Notes: generated by a model not told the origin, from the letters alone. A DNA stretch of 64,000 bases from Spirometra erinaceieuropaei (GCA_902702965.1 CACRXP010000177.1:407948-471947); one strand, 5' to 3'. Positions 12,001 to 23,919 are shown, counted from the stretch's first letter. Numbers and translations: made by a program.

Positions 12001-12071
12001 CAGGCACCCGAGGCACAACGGGGCGAATGACATCTGTAGCGCGATCAGTGAGCGCGCTTCTCTACCAATAG
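12001..12071 (+). repeat. SINE-1 tail fragment
   Basis: GAGGCACAACGGGGCGAATG ... GATCAGTGAGCGCGC matches the SINE-1 tail. 12072-13080 has only a pyrimidine-rich stretch (12430-12830) and no recognisable gene. Confidence 0.55.
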
Positions 12072-13079
12072 TCTTTTAAACAGCCATGTTTAGTGAGTCC
12101 GCTAGCTTGCGTGATGAGATCCACAACTGTCCTACGAGGCGGACGTAGTCATAAATTCCCTGTCAGCAACGGCCCTGTCGTAAATGGTAATGTCCTCACG
12201 AACTAACGAGTTATATCTCACGAGCCCCTAGCCTTAAGGGCAGCTAGTAAAAACTGAGCAGTGAATAATATAGAGATTTTGAACGTTAAGAAAACTGACA
12301 ATAGAATACCACAGCGGAGCACGCTAGTAAGGCGGGTTGTACAGATGTGTCGTTTCTCGTCACATTCAAACAAGCAATGTGGTCAAAGCAAATGGGACTA
12401 AATTGTCAAAGGTAAATTAGTGCGGTACCTCACCACAGCCCCTTCGTGCTCCCTCACATACCCGCCTCGAGAGGGGGTTATGACGGGGCTGTGGGGGAGG
12501 GACTTTGAAGAGGCTGGAGGAGGGGCTGTGGCGGGGCAGATCCCCGATGTTGCCCCCTCATGCCCCCTCACCGAAAAAAATGCGCAGAGGGACGCCTGAT
12601 ATTTGTCGTTTTTGCCTCCCCCCTTGCCATATCAGACCGTCTCGCGTTACTAAGAAGCCCCGAACCCCTTATTTTTTTGCGTTTTAGTACAGATCCCCCC
12701 TTTCCTATACCGATTTTCCCCAGAATCCATGCTATATCATACATTTATGCCTTCCTGCGTACCCCCGATCGCCTTATTTTTCTTGTTTTAGTCCAGCCCC
12801 CCCCCCCTTTCCAAAGCCGATTTCCCCCGTGATCGTTTGCAGACCTTCAAGCGTTACTGCAAAGCCCCGAACGAATTAAATTGTCCGCACACTAAAACGC
12901 CAGTTATTGGTTGTAGAAAATTTGGTAAGATCGCAGTTGGTAGCCAGACATTATACGTTGATACTGTCGACGTACGTACTTGTTATCAGTAGGTGTGCTT
13001 ACCTTGTCTAGGGAACTTGTCATCAGTAGGTATGCTCTTAATGAGTTAGACAGGTCGCTCCTTTCGGTCAGGCTGTTGG

Positions 13080-13370
13080 GTATAGTGAGGGTTAGGGTTA
13101 GGCGTAGGTTAAGTTTTATGATTAGGGTTTGCGTCTTAGGGTCAGGTTTCAGTGTTATGGTTAGGGTTTAGGTTCCCGTTAGGGTTACGGTTAAGGTTAG
13201 GGTTAGGCCTAAGGTTAGGGTTAAGGTTAGGGTTAAAATTAGGGTTAGGGTTATGGCGAGGTTTTGGGTTAGCGTTGGGTTTTAGGATTTTGGTTACCTT
13301 TCGGTTTTGAGGCTTAGGGTTAGGATTTACGGTTGCGATCAGGGTTGGATTTTAGGGTTAAGCATAGGGT
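13080..13370 (+). repeat. Degenerate interstitial TTAGGG repeats
   Basis: About 290 bp of TTAGGG units mixed with variants (TTAGGC, TTATGG, TTAAGG). TTAGGG is the usual animal telomere repeat. The decay suggests an old internal copy rather than a chromosome end. Confidence 0.8.
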
Positions 13371-13801
13371 TTACATTTCTTCCATTATTTCACCTATTTA
13401 TAACTTCCCAGCACTTTCCGTGGAAATTTTACTTTTACTCAGAAACTCCAGCATTCCTCAACCAGCCCTTCTATTTATCCCATCCATTTTACCCCCTTTT
13501 CCATCATTCCCGTACGACAGGGGCCAGGCTGTCCGCCTCCCCATTCCTGACTATCATCTGCGATCTAACCGAAAATTTATTAAACGAAATAGATGAAAAC
13601 GTAGTATGTACAGGTAGTCATGCTTACGCAATTGCGCACTTTTCTAACACCCAACTCGCTCGCGTAGCAAGACGGCTGTGGACGTGGGTGAAACGACTGA
13701 AAAAACTCCAACAACCCGTCCATGTGCGTCACAACTCGCACTCCTCAAAAGGGCCAGGCGGTGGATTCGCTGGTGGCTAGATCGGCCTTCGGCAGGCGTT
13801 A

Positions 13802-15523
13802 TTGGTAATGCGCACCCATAACAAATGTCAACACTGCGGAGGTGTGGCGGCACGCTCATGTGCGGGCTCACGCCGAACCACTTGGTTTCTGAGCAGACCC
13901 CTTTTCTCTTGGGAACAGCAGTTGTTCACAATAGAAGCAGACTTTATTCCATCTAGTTCTGAGAACATGGGAGATCCCACTATTGAAAATATTGTGCTTC
14001 GAGAAGAAGCGATTTTGGAAGAAGTAAAAAGCTTGAAGAAATGTAACTCTCCCGGTTCGGAGGAGATCCCATCAAAGCTGCTCTTTGAGCTTGCCCAAGA
14101 GCTGGCCAAGCCACTGTCCTTTCTGTGCCAGAAATCGTTTGATGCTGAAATCCTTCCCACAGACTGGAAGACGGCCCACATCACACCCCGTTACAAAAGC
14201 GGTACTCGTGCTCGTGCGACAAATTACAGACCCGTCAGTCTGACATCAATCTGCTGCAAAGTGATGGAGAAAACCATAAAAAAGGAGTTGACGGCTTACT
14301 TGGAAACCAACAACCTCCTGTCCAATGCACAATACGGTTTTCGTAGGGAAAGGTCATGTGTAACGAACTTGCTATATACAATGCAAAGTTGGACAAGAAC
14401 ACTGAACGCAAAACACACTGTGCATGTGGCCTATATTGATTTCCGGAAGGCGTTAAGCAGTGTTCCGCACCAGCGTCTCTTGTACAAGTTGAGAGTCATA
14501 GGCATCGGCGACAAACCTCTCAAATGGATAGAGAATGTTCTCTTCGGCCGTCCCCACATTGTCTGCGTAGAACAAAAGCAATCAAGGCGCACATTCATAG
14601 AGAGTGGAATCCCACAAGGCTTGGTACTTGGACCAACCCTCTTTCTCTTGTTCATCAATGATTGTGTAGATGGGTTGAACTGTGATAGTGTCATGTTTGC
14701 GGATGACATAAAAATCTGGAAAGTCTACCAGAATGCTGCCGATGAGACCAACATCCAAGAAAATCTTTGTCGATTGGATGAGTGGTTCCGGAGATGGCTC
14801 TTGTCCTTCAATTTAAACAAATGTACCATACTGCGCCTCGGAAATCAAACCCTTAGTACGCGGCAATGCCATCTGAACTGAATTCCACCTCGAGAAGCAG
14901 AAACGCAAAAAGATCTCAGAGTCTGGATTGCAGGCAGCCTGAAGCCTTCTACACAATGCTGTAAGGCGGCCAACGCAGCAACCTCAATGCTATATGCCAT
15001 CAAGCGGGCATTCGTAGTTTTCGATGAAGACTGCTTCCCCAAAGTCTTCGGCACGTTTGTAAGACCGCACCTCGAATATGCAATTCAGGCCTGGAGACCA
15101 TGGACACATCAGGATTACGATCTGCTCTAAAGGGTGCAGAGACGAGCAACAACATTAATAAGAGGTCTAAGTGCACTGCCATACGAGATCCGCTTAACTA
15201 ACCTTAATCTCTATCCTCTGAGCTATAGGCAGTTGCGCGGAGACTTGATACAAACTTTCCGTATCGTGCGTGGCTTGGACTGCGCCCTTCGGTGCGACGA
15301 CTTTTTCCAACTAGCCACTATAACTAACCTCCGGAGACATCCCTTCAAGCTACGTGTGCCCCAGGGTAGATTGAATGTGAGAAAATATTTCTTCATCAGC
15401 CGTGTCGTGGAACCGTGGAATAACCTGCCCGAGACGATTGTCATGTCTCAATGCGTGGAGACATTTAAATATCGGCTTTACAGACATATGCTGCAGCAAC
15501 GAGCGGACTATGTGACTTTATAG
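13802..15523 (+). pseudogene. CR1/jockey-like reverse transcriptase, broken
   Basis: The frame encodes a non-LTR reverse transcriptase of the CR1/jockey kind. From residue 1 (position 13802), clear similarity starts near residue 35. Motifs seen: NYRPVSLTSICCKVMEK, the first catalytic Asp in AYIDF (Asp213), GIPQG (270-273) and FADD (299-302). Two in-frame stops interrupt the C-terminal part, at 14879-14881 and near 15127. Beyond them the frame continues in phase to 15523 with RVVEPWNNLPETIV and FKYRLYRHM. The endonuclease domain is absent, so the copy is 5'-truncated, as is usual for this class. Its 3' UTR and tail follow at 15524-15677. It cannot make a full active protein. Confidence 0.92.
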
Positions 15524-15677
15524 CCATGAGACTAGTGTCCTATGTGAATTAATGACTGCCTGCACTTAATGCCCTAATTTCTTCACATTTTGCTTATTTT
15601 ATCGATTTTTTATGCACAAGTTAGGAGTTCAAAGGCGTAAGCCTATTTCCCTGAAATGCACTGACTGACTGACTGAA
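15524..15677 (+). mobile_element. CR1-like 3' UTR with (ACTG)n tail
   Basis: GTTCAAAGGCGTAAGCCTAT, then CCCTGAAATGC, then ACTGACTGACTGACTG. The same layout with other short tails occurs at 11395, 30190, 31310, 38812 and 54700. Confidence 0.8.
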
Positions 15678-15699
15678 TATCCTGGGCAGTGTACGTTGT

Positions 15700-15960
15700 A
15701 TAAAACAGAAGATGTGGTGGCACTCCAAGGTGCATGTTTTCGCTGTGCTAGCCGCCTGCGTCCCCTCCTGGCCCCTCGGTCTTCTTGACTCCGTCTTGTC
15801 ACCGGGCCCAGGTGGGGAAGGAGGAGAGAGAGCGGTAGATGCAATGCAAGTCTACTATTACTATAAAAGAAATCACGTACAAGCTATTGTCCCTGTTCTC
15901 ACTCTTCGCTAGAGAACACCATGGACACCGTCAGAAACGACGGTCATGCTTCATGCAGGG
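15700..15960 (+). repeat. Dispersed repeat R3
   Basis: Shares the CGGTCTTCTTGACTC.GTCTTG and GGCCCAGGTGGGGAAGGAGG segments, then the ACCGTCAGAAACGACGGTC segment, with 57400-57590 and 58570-58760. 16020-16600 holds little else that I recognise. Confidence 0.6.
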
Positions 15961-16599
15961 AGGAGTCTCGAATCTCGCACTAGAGCCCTGTGGAGACTAC
16001 ACCAATAAGGAGTCATTGACTTCCTAACCACAGCCTGTAGGGCATCGTGATAGCTTTAAACACGCTTATGTAGTTGTTAATAGTGAGCAGTGCCCACCAC
16101 CTCCTCCTCCTTTCTCCGCATCCCCGTGTATTACTGACTTGGTCGGGTCAAACCCACTGGAGATGAAGGAAGTGCAGTGGTTGACGTAACACCGGGTCAT
16201 TGGGGGGCTTGCGCAACAGTGACCACATTCTCTTTCATCCCTTAACTTGCTCTAACGACCAGATCGGAGGTGAGCTCGGGCTGACAATACAAAGCAGCCC
16301 ATCTACGCGTCCCCCGTACGGGCTCCCGTCTATGACAATGCCATAAGGACTACATCGAGAATGAGCCCTGGTAGTGTAACTTTCAGTCCTCCAGTCACGC
16401 CAACATACTCCCGTGAAATGGCGTACTTCTTAAGTCACGAGTCACAACCGCCGGGAATGACTTCAAGTGCGTCGCGATTTACTGCGGTGAGGAATGCGTT
16501 GATCTGCCATGTGAGTGGATTTCCCACTATTGGTCATGGACCAGTCCACTGGCCGAGATTGGGCGCAGTGGCTGACGCGGCCTAAAGCCCTGCGTGTAA

Positions 16600-16960
16600 G
16601 ACTTGCCAACATGTATGTGTGCGGCAGCAGTTGTAGGCTTGTGCGAACTCTGGCAGCCGTGGCGTGCAGCAAGTCGTCTGTGAAGCGGCCCGTTCTAGTG
16701 GTCACACCCGACAGCTCGACCCTCGCATCCGACGATGTCCGCCGTGTGCTCCACAGCAAGGTGAAGCAGGCACGGTGACTTGCGCGAGATTTAGTCTGCG
16801 GCGAATGTGGACTTGTGCAGCATCTGCCGCACCCTCCTACTCCACGCCCGGTGCCAAGACAGAGTCAAGAAGACCGGAGGTGGGGAGGGCGCAGGTGGTT
16901 GCCGCGGCCGGACCCGCACCTAGACGTGCCACCACACCCCCTCGCCCACAAAAAAACACC
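16600..16960 (-). repeat. Dispersed repeat R3, inverted copy
   Basis: AGAGTCAAGAAGACCGGAGG and GTGCCACCACACCCCCTCG match 57790-57900. Open frames here are GC-driven and not genes. Confidence 0.5.
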
Positions 16961-17164
16961 TGACCAGGATTTTAACCAGCAACAACACCACAAGGGGTCA
17001 TAAGAACGAGGAAGACTGGGTAGCCATGCTCGCCACCTGCATGCCCAGCGGGAGCGCAAGCGCATCCACTGTCTGGGAACTGCCAGAGCGCAACAGACTG
17101 CGAGGGCCATGATTTGCTGATCCTGGCATAGCAGACGCCTACAGAGCTTTAGGCCAGCGGTCAC

Positions 17165-17340
17165 ACCCACGCACGGACACACGCACGTGCTGGCCAATCA
17201 AAGGACCGTTTGCTGACACATGCACGCGTTGGCCAATCAAAGGACCGCTTGCTGACACATGCGCGCGCTGGCCAATCAAAGGACCGCCTGCTCGCTTTCT
17301 GGGATGGGAGGATAAGGACTACTGACTATTTAAGGCTGCA
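17165..17340 (+). promoter_or_regulatory. Candidate promoter: three CCAAT boxes plus TATA-like box
   Basis: Three copies of a 39-bp tandem unit each carry TGGCCAATCAAAGGACCG, with CCAAT at 17194, 17233 and 17272. A TATA-like TATTTAAG lies at 17327-17334, 51 bp after the last CCAAT. Regularly spaced CCAAT boxes bind NF-Y in animals. Transcription would start near 17360. It could instead be a retroelement promoter. Confidence 0.5.
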
Positions 17341-17398
17341 TTTGATGTCAGTTTGTGCTGGGTAGCTTACGGTGCAGGAACAGCGCCAGGTGATCATC

Positions 17399-17551
17399 AT
17401 GGGCGGCGAGGGCGAGAAGTCGAGGAGTTTGACCCTTGTGGTCCTCACAGAGCAGGGAGGCTCCGGCGCGAACGAGAGCTTCACAAACCCTCCTTCGTCG
17501 GTAGGCGGCTGCTTTGTGCAGGGCAGTTTGCTCCCTGTCAATGGAAAATGA
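17399..17551 (+). CDS. Candidate short ORF or first exon after the CCAAT promoter
   Basis: The first ATG after the predicted start site opens a 50-codon frame, MGGEGEKSRSLTLVVLTEQG at its start, ending with TGA at 17549. It is Gly/Ser-rich with no known domain. A possible donor (TCG|GTAGGC) inside would make it a first exon. The only support is its place 40 bp after the predicted start. 17560-18180 has nothing I recognise. Confidence 0.22.
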   Translation: MGGEGEKSRSLTLVVLTEQGGSGANESFTNPPSSVGGCFVQGSLLPVNGK

Positions 17552-18184
17552 GTGTTTGGTGTTACGCGAATTTAAAGCAAAACCAAAGAAGCTAAAGGCT
17601 ATAATTTGGTAACCTAAGAAGCTGGCACCTCACAACAGAGAGAATCAATTGTGAAATCGGTATGGATAAATTCGCCGTGGTATGTGACATCAACTTGGAG
17701 CAACAGTCATTTGACTGTTTTACATGCCAGGACGGGGCGTGAGCATGGAAATAAGACAGAACGCAACTTGGACAGGATCTCCGGAAGGTGATACACTAGC
17801 ACTGGTTCAGGGAGCGGTGCAGATCAGTAACACGAAGGAATGGCTGAATCCACAATTCAACAGTCTGTCTTTACTGAATGCAATCTAGTAGGAGCTCAAT
17901 AGACGGGCCGTATCCGCAAGGACGTGGTATGCATACACCAACTCCGGCGGTCAGTACGTGTTTGTTGGGTCTAAGTTCCAGATGCACTTTCTTTATTTCT
18001 AACGACTGATCGAGCGCGCTTACAAATATCATTACAATGCCTTTCTTTGGACTTAAATGACCATTATTGACTTCCCTGCTGTGAACAATAGAAGAATCAA
18101 CGGCGGGTAAAGGGATACCATACTTGTAGCACAGGTACTATCCAAAAGCCTATACACGCGTGTTTCGCCGATATTCTGCCCCTG

Positions 18185-18893
18185 CATGACACAGCTTTCG
18201 GAATTTCTGTTGAGATTTCATGAGTTAGCCCACTTACTGTACTTTTTTCGTAGTATATTAAGTCTTCTCTCCTATACTCGAAAAGAGCACACCTATCGGT
18301 CTCAAAGTCTTTAATTCGCTGGTAATTTTGAACACAGCGTGCAGTTGCGCTGGCATTTAAAATTTTCGAACTACTGACTGTACGCTTCCCATTTAAGGAA
18401 AACCACACATTCCTCTGTACTATTAAGGAGGCCTAATAGGGAGCTCACAACATTTTGCAATGGACATGGACTACGCTGTCTACTTTGTAAGCAACAGCGC
18501 AAAACGGACAGGTGCGACATTATTTGAACAAAGATATCATGACCTTATAACCATCCTAATTCCAAAATTTGAAATCATACAGTAATTTTTTTACGGAGAT
18601 TAGACGAGAAAGGGCATTTGTTTGTATACATTCTATGAACCATGCTCAGATTTCTGAGGAAATTAAAAATCAATAAGTAAGGATCATACTAATTAGGTGT
18701 CTGCCTTTAACGAGGTAGGTTTTTGCAAACAGTCGGGAAGATGCGTATTTGAAAGCCAGTATCCTGGTGTTATGGAAATTTCCAGCTATTATGCTGCATG
18801 CTAGTAAATAGTACAGCCCGACCTAAGCGAGCTTTTATCACGGAAGTCACATTTAAAAATTTCGTTAAACACTTCCCGAGTTACACCACGTAC
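18185..18893. mobile_element. Old, rearranged foldback element
   Basis: A complete right end (TTTCATGAGTTAGCCCACTTACTGTA, 18215-18240) is followed by a diverged interior in the same family style (TTTGAAAGCCAGTATCCTGG near 18760). The order is not that of an intact element. 18900-19560 has nothing clear. Confidence 0.6.
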
Positions 18894-19559
18894 AATATGC
18901 ACATTGTTTATTTAGGGTCATTCGCGGCGCTCCATTTGGCACTTTGTCTTGAAAATCATTAATGACGGACTAGCTATCATATCACAGCCGTGAATAGAAT
19001 AAACTTGATCCAGCTAGTGTCAAAAGAATTTTTTAATTTTGCGCTCCTTTTCTCCTTAGTTATTAAATACCTTATATCAAACTGCACTCGAAAACTTTTT
19101 GGGTTCTTATGGTTTCCACAAAAGTACCCTTCCCTATAATACCTAGGATTTCCTTCAGCACGTTTCTGATGTACATTCAATTGTGAGGAAGCCTGACAAA
19201 GGCGCAATGATCAAAATCGTACGTGTTTCGTCAAACTCTGCAAAATTTTACCTGCTGGCGCCATGGTTATCCTTTTCGGTCACCCATGGTTTTTTTCCGA
19301 TTCGCGCATACTAGTCACATCAGCAGTAACGAATGGGGGATGCCTTAGGTTGTAGCATAGCATTCAAATACTGTTTCGATCAAAATATAGCCTATTTTAA
19401 AACAAAAGCATTCTCTTTCTCTCTCAACGCAATAACAGGTTCGCCCGTTGAAAGACGGTTTTCATGGGAAGCCAGTGCAACCCTTCTGTTAGATCAGACT
19501 TGTCAGATACATCGTGCGACTCCAGCTCCAGCGGAACTGCCAATAAAACACCAAAAACA

Positions 19560-20110
19560 CTTCTTTTTGATGAATTATAGAAGAATTTGGAGCAGGTTAT
19601 ATTGGTCGCACGAGTCGGCGCTTATCCAGGAGAATACGGGAATAGCTCCTGGCATGGCTAGGAAGAGGAGCAACGAGGAGAATAAGCAGCGCCATTCTCG
19701 CGCATGTTGTCGATTCCGGACATCGTGTGGACCCCAACGAAGCTTTTCGTGTGATTTATAAGGTCCCATCGAGCTACCCTAAGCCACTGGGCCAGCGTCT
19801 GCTAGCAACAGCAGAAGCGGCCGCCACCAGGTTGCGAACCACGTTCAGACTCCGCGCCCACAGTAGTCGAGGGTCGACTAACGTTGCAACTCTCCCCGCG
19901 CCCTTTCGCTCTCACCCCGCCCCTGACACTAACTGCCATTACCCCCCCCCCCCTTCCCCGACATTCCCACACCCTGCCTGTCTTTTAAGGCAAACTCTTA
20001 TCGATTTCTCTTATCGCGACATGTCTTACTTCTACCCCGTACCCATATAACTGTACTAGTCCGACGTGAATTTAAAGAAAACTACGTATGCTCGCCACCT
20101 TGTCTTCTGA
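19560..20110 (+). pseudogene. Penelope-like element, GIY-YIG end and 3' UTR
   Basis: The frame GAGYIGRTSRRLSRRIRE is the core of the GIY-YIG nuclease that ends Penelope proteins. A stop follows, then after a frameshift VDPNEAFRVIYKVPSSYP and GQRLLATAEAAATRL. The same peptides are on the minus strand at 45713-46060. The 3' UTR ends with CCATATAACTGTACTAGTCC, aligning with 45600-45625. It is broken and not functional. 20110-20740 beyond it shows nothing. Confidence 0.82.
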
Positions 20111-20752
20111 TTACTGCTATGGGAATTTTCGCAACTCTAGAAGAATTTGTGTCGAGCGGCAAGGTATACGACGTCTGCGGTAAACCACAACTTACTTCTT
20201 GAAGTCCCGCAACTCCAGCAGTTCCGGAGAAGCTGAAAATAAAATGAATGCACACAATGTGAGTAGGAGAGTGGTTGTGGATGTTAAATAGAAAACAGCT
20301 CTTAATAACAAGACTAAGTAGACTTCAATTTTATTCGTGACCTATGCGCTGTCCTCAAATGGCCAAAATTTAAATTCACGCTCAGAAGCCCTGGCGTCCA
20401 GACCAAACTCTGCCGATAGGTAAACAAAATTCAACCACTGACCAACGTGATTACCCCTGTTGGCTGTGATCGGAAATATCTACAGCGGTGTTTTGTCGTC
20501 TTCTTAATGCATGCATAATGCATTAGGTTGTAACTTATCCCAACTAGACGTCCAGGTACGTGTGTCGTTGGTGTTTATGCTACTGCAGGGGGTTCGGCTC
20601 TTCAATAGATCCCCCAGTGTTATCTACGCGCAACCCGGTGAATGAACTACAGACAAGAACCTTGTAAATTACTGAGAGAATAACTTGGAGCTAAGTGATT
20701 GGGATAAGACTTTATATTTACATATATTGCAGAAGCGACCAAAGAAGCGTAC

Positions 20753-20836
20753 CTACTACTATTACTACTACTACTACTACTATTACTACTACTACTACTA
20801 CTACTGCTACTACTACTACTACTACTGCTACTACTG

Positions 20837-20909
<73 letters not shown>

Positions 20910-20912
20910 CAT

Positions 20913-20990
<78 letters not shown>

Positions 20991-20993
20991 CAT

Positions 20994-21071
<78 letters not shown>

Positions 21072-21072
21072 C
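20753..21072. repeat. (ACT)n trinucleotide array
   Basis: About 320 bp of ACT units with a few GCT and ATT interruptions, followed by (GAT)n at 21087-21113. Long poly-Tyr, poly-Val and poly-Ser frames across it are artefacts. Confidence 0.97.
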
Positions 21073-21110
21073 ACTAGTCACACGAGATGATGATGATGAT
21101 GATGATGATG

Positions 21111-21422
21111 ATGCCGACAAAGAAAAGGGAGACCGGAATGGCCACTTCTTGCTTATTAGCCGTCATCAGCCAGCCATACCTAACCCCAAGTGTGGATCAC
21201 TTGAAATTCGAACCCAGGATCTTTGGTCATGGAGTTTGACAGTCTACCATTGAGCCACGGGCCCGTTGTCCTGTCGGTTGTGATCGGGAATATGAATTAT
21301 GACAGTGAGCGCTCACCGTTCAGGTAGGTTGCGGAACATGCTCGTTCCGTTGTGCCTTTGGTGCTCATACTAGAACCCTTGCGGGCAGTCGCACAGCGAC
21401 CAGTAGTAGACATAGATGAGAT
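21111..21422 (-). mobile_element. SINE-1 unit, Met/Gly-like head variant
   Basis: In minus orientation: tRNA-like head with GTGGCTCAATGGTAGACTGTCA (box A) and GGGTTCGAATTTC (box B), body with GGCTGGCTGATGACGGC, tail up to the CACAGCGACC motif. It is joined head to tail with the next unit. Confidence 0.82.
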
Positions 21423-21650
21423 GGTGCCGATAAAGACAAGGGAGACCGGAATGGGCATTTCTAGCCTATAAGCCGTCGTGAGTCAGCCACAACCTATCCC
21501 AAGCGTGGATCAGTTGAGATTCGAACCCGGGATTCTTGGTCATGGAATTTGACAGCACAAACCCATTGTTCTGTTGGTTATTATAGATAGACACTCACCG
21601 GTTGGGTTGCGCAACACGCTTGGTCCGTTGTGCTGTGGGGCTTAAATTAG
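21423..21650 (-). mobile_element. SINE-1 unit, tandem second copy
   Basis: Starts GCCGATAAAGACAAGGGAG about 312 bp after the first unit's start and repeats its order. The head is partly deleted and the hammerhead core is damaged. Confidence 0.75.
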
Positions 21651-21661
21651 AACCCTCAGTC

Positions 21662-21782
21662 AATAGTAGCATAGTATCTCAAGTGGTCCACACTTGCGAT
21701 CAAGTATTACTGACTGACGACGGCTAATAAGCCAGAAATGGCCAGTCCGGTCTTCCTTGTCTTTGTCGATACCATCTCATAG
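21662..21782 (+). mobile_element. SINE-1 body, inverted fragment
   Basis: Plus-strand body with CTGACTGACGACGGCTAATA and GCCAGAAATGGCCAGTCCGG. It faces the two minus-strand units. Confidence 0.7.
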
Positions 21783-21984
21783 TATGTTATATGTATTATG
21801 CATTTCAGGACAAAATAGGACGATCTAGCTTGGCTTTTCATACACGTATTTGAGCACAGTTGGCTGAGGTAGAAAAATAAGCTTGGGACTAACGATTCAG
21901 TCCTCGCGTAATGTTCCCGCAGCCACAAAATCGCCGTTATGCTACCTCGCAGTCAGGTAGGTAAACGTGGGTTATATGTTGTGA

Positions 21985-22290
21985 TGGTAGGGGGCGCTCA
22001 CCGATCGTTCATACGGAACTCACTCGTTCCGTTGTGCCTTTAGGGCTCTCTCTCGAACCCAACCAGCAGCCGCACAGCGGCGCATGATATATAGGCAGAA
22101 TGATATTACCGACAAAGACAAGGGAGACTGGAATGGTCATTTCTGGCTTATTAGCCGTCGTCAGCCAGCCATACCCAAGCCCGAAGTGTGGAACACCCGA
22201 GCCTCGAACTCGCGACCTGTTGGTTTAGAAGTTCACGCCTCTACCCACCGGGCCACGAGACCGTTGCCCTGTCTGTTTGTGGGTTATATG
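21985..22290 (-). mobile_element. SINE-1 unit
   Basis: Minus orientation with head GTGGCCCGGTGGGTAGAGGCGTG, then the box-B-like GAGTTCGAGGCTC. The hammerhead core at 22126-22170 keeps CTGACGA, GAAATGACCATT and CCAGTC. Flanking tail CCGATCG...GGAACTCACTCGTTCC is complete. Confidence 0.82.
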
Positions 22291-22820
22291 TGCCTATAAC
22301 CGGAAACCGCTATCAGGTTTGTCCCCCTCCATCAAATCTGCAGGCACGAAAACTTTTCTTGATCTGGGGACACCGATTAACAGGCCTCATGCCAGGTGAT
22401 TTGGATTGACCGGGACCGATACAACTAACCAATCGAATCATCTGATCAGTCAAAAAGCCCTACGCATGAGGTAAGGAATGAAAATTTGCCCTGGAAGTCA
22501 GTTCAATATATTGCACTGGGATCTTTGACAAACAACTGGAGATTATCCATGAAGCCCTGAATCTCGAGAGCATGGAGGATGATTTATACTCGACACTTTC
22601 GACGAAGAAGGCAAATAATTGAAGTGTGGGGAAAGTTTTTACGGTTGGTGGGGAAGGTCAACGCCAGTCGGATTCGTCAGGTTTAAATGGGCGTCGATGG
22701 AGGTGTTTCGGTGCAATTTATCGGACTCGCTGTTGGTCGACGGCGACCATTTTCAGACTACGCGGTTACTCGATTTTGCACTGGCTAGAAAGAAGGTACC
22801 GCACTCATCTTGTTTGCTTT

Positions 22821-23203
22821 CCGAGGAAATTAATGCGCGAATTCAGAGTAAATCCTCCGGAACGGACCTTTTCAGGCACGGTCCGGAAGTTGGCATGAAT
22901 ATTTGAGATGAAATCCATCAGTTACTGCGGAATGACCGCGTAGTATTCACAAACCGCCAACAGGCAGCCAGTAGTATATAATTGTGCAATTATTTACTGT
23001 ACCGACAACACAGGTACTATCTATACGGTAAATAATTACACAGTTATATACTAATGGCTGCCTGTTGGCAGTTTCTGAATATTACGCGGTTAATCGGCAG
23101 TAACTGATTAATTTCAGCTCAAATATTCGTATCAGATTTCGGACCGTGCCTGAAAGTTCTGCTCGGAAGAATTTATTCCAACTTCGCACATTAATTTCCT
23201 CAG
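22821..23203. mobile_element. Foldback repeat FB2
   Basis: Two inverted arms of about 190 bp meet near 23012: GGAAATTAATG and GCCAACAGGCAGCCAGTAGT on the left, and their reverse complements on the right. Its right flank (23204-23370) is shared with 5735-5900. 22300-22800 holds nothing clear. Confidence 0.72.
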
Positions 23204-23505
23204 AAATTAAACGAGGCAAGGTGAAACTGGAGTTCATATACCAGAAAACTGGGGACCCACTGCTGAGACGAACTCCTCGCAGCTGCATCAGGCAGCGGCA
23301 CAAGATCGGTTAACGCGCGTGTCTGGACTTTTTAGCTGATACCTGCGTTGTCAGTACGGTAAATAATTACACATTTGATACCGTGAAGTTTTCCCGGGCT
23401 TTGAAATGGAATCCCACCGCTTCGGCTTTGCTTGCACTCTCGTGATGGTCTGCTTTTCGGTTTGATCATGTTGGCAAACGCGCGCGAATGCGAAGAAAGC
23501 CGCCT

Positions 23506-23742
23506 NNNNNNNNNNNNNNNNNNNNNNNNNNNNNNNNNNNNNNNNNNNNNNNNNNNNNNNNNNNNNNNNNNNNNNNNNNNNNNNNNNNNNNNNNNNNNNN
23601 NNNNNNNNNNNNNNNNNNNNNNNNNNNNNNNNNNNNNNNNNNNNNNNNNNNNNNNNNNNNNNNNNNNNNNNNNNNNNNNNNNNNNNNNNNNNNNNNNNNN
23701 NNNNNNNNNNNNNNNNNNNNNNNNNNNNNNNNNNNNNNNNNN
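23506..23742. other. Assembly gap (N)
   Basis: A run of 237 unknown bases. Flanks are unique-looking sequence with GC-rich stretches (CGCGCGAATGCG on the left). Confidence 1.
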
Positions 23743-23919
23743 CGGCGAGTGCACGCATCATCTCAGAGCGTATTTATGGGGTAAAGCTGCGAAGTACGCT
23801 AATCTGCCCTGATTCCTGATTGGCAGACGAACGATTCAGGCTGCCTTCAAGACTTAGCCTACAGTTTTTAGAGGCGACAGTATACTGACAAGTAAACAAC
23901 GGATGAGACAGTTGAGTGA

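Noticed and set aside
13307..13780. 157-codon frame before the CR1 reverse transcriptase as its endonuclease
   Set aside because: No endonuclease motif, and the first part is translated telomere-like repeat.
20753..21072. CRISPR or satellite array
   Set aside because: It is a simple trinucleotide repeat without spacers, in an animal genome.
20647..21120. Long Ser, Tyr, Thr and Val homopolymer frames
   Set aside because: They are translations of the (ACT)n array.
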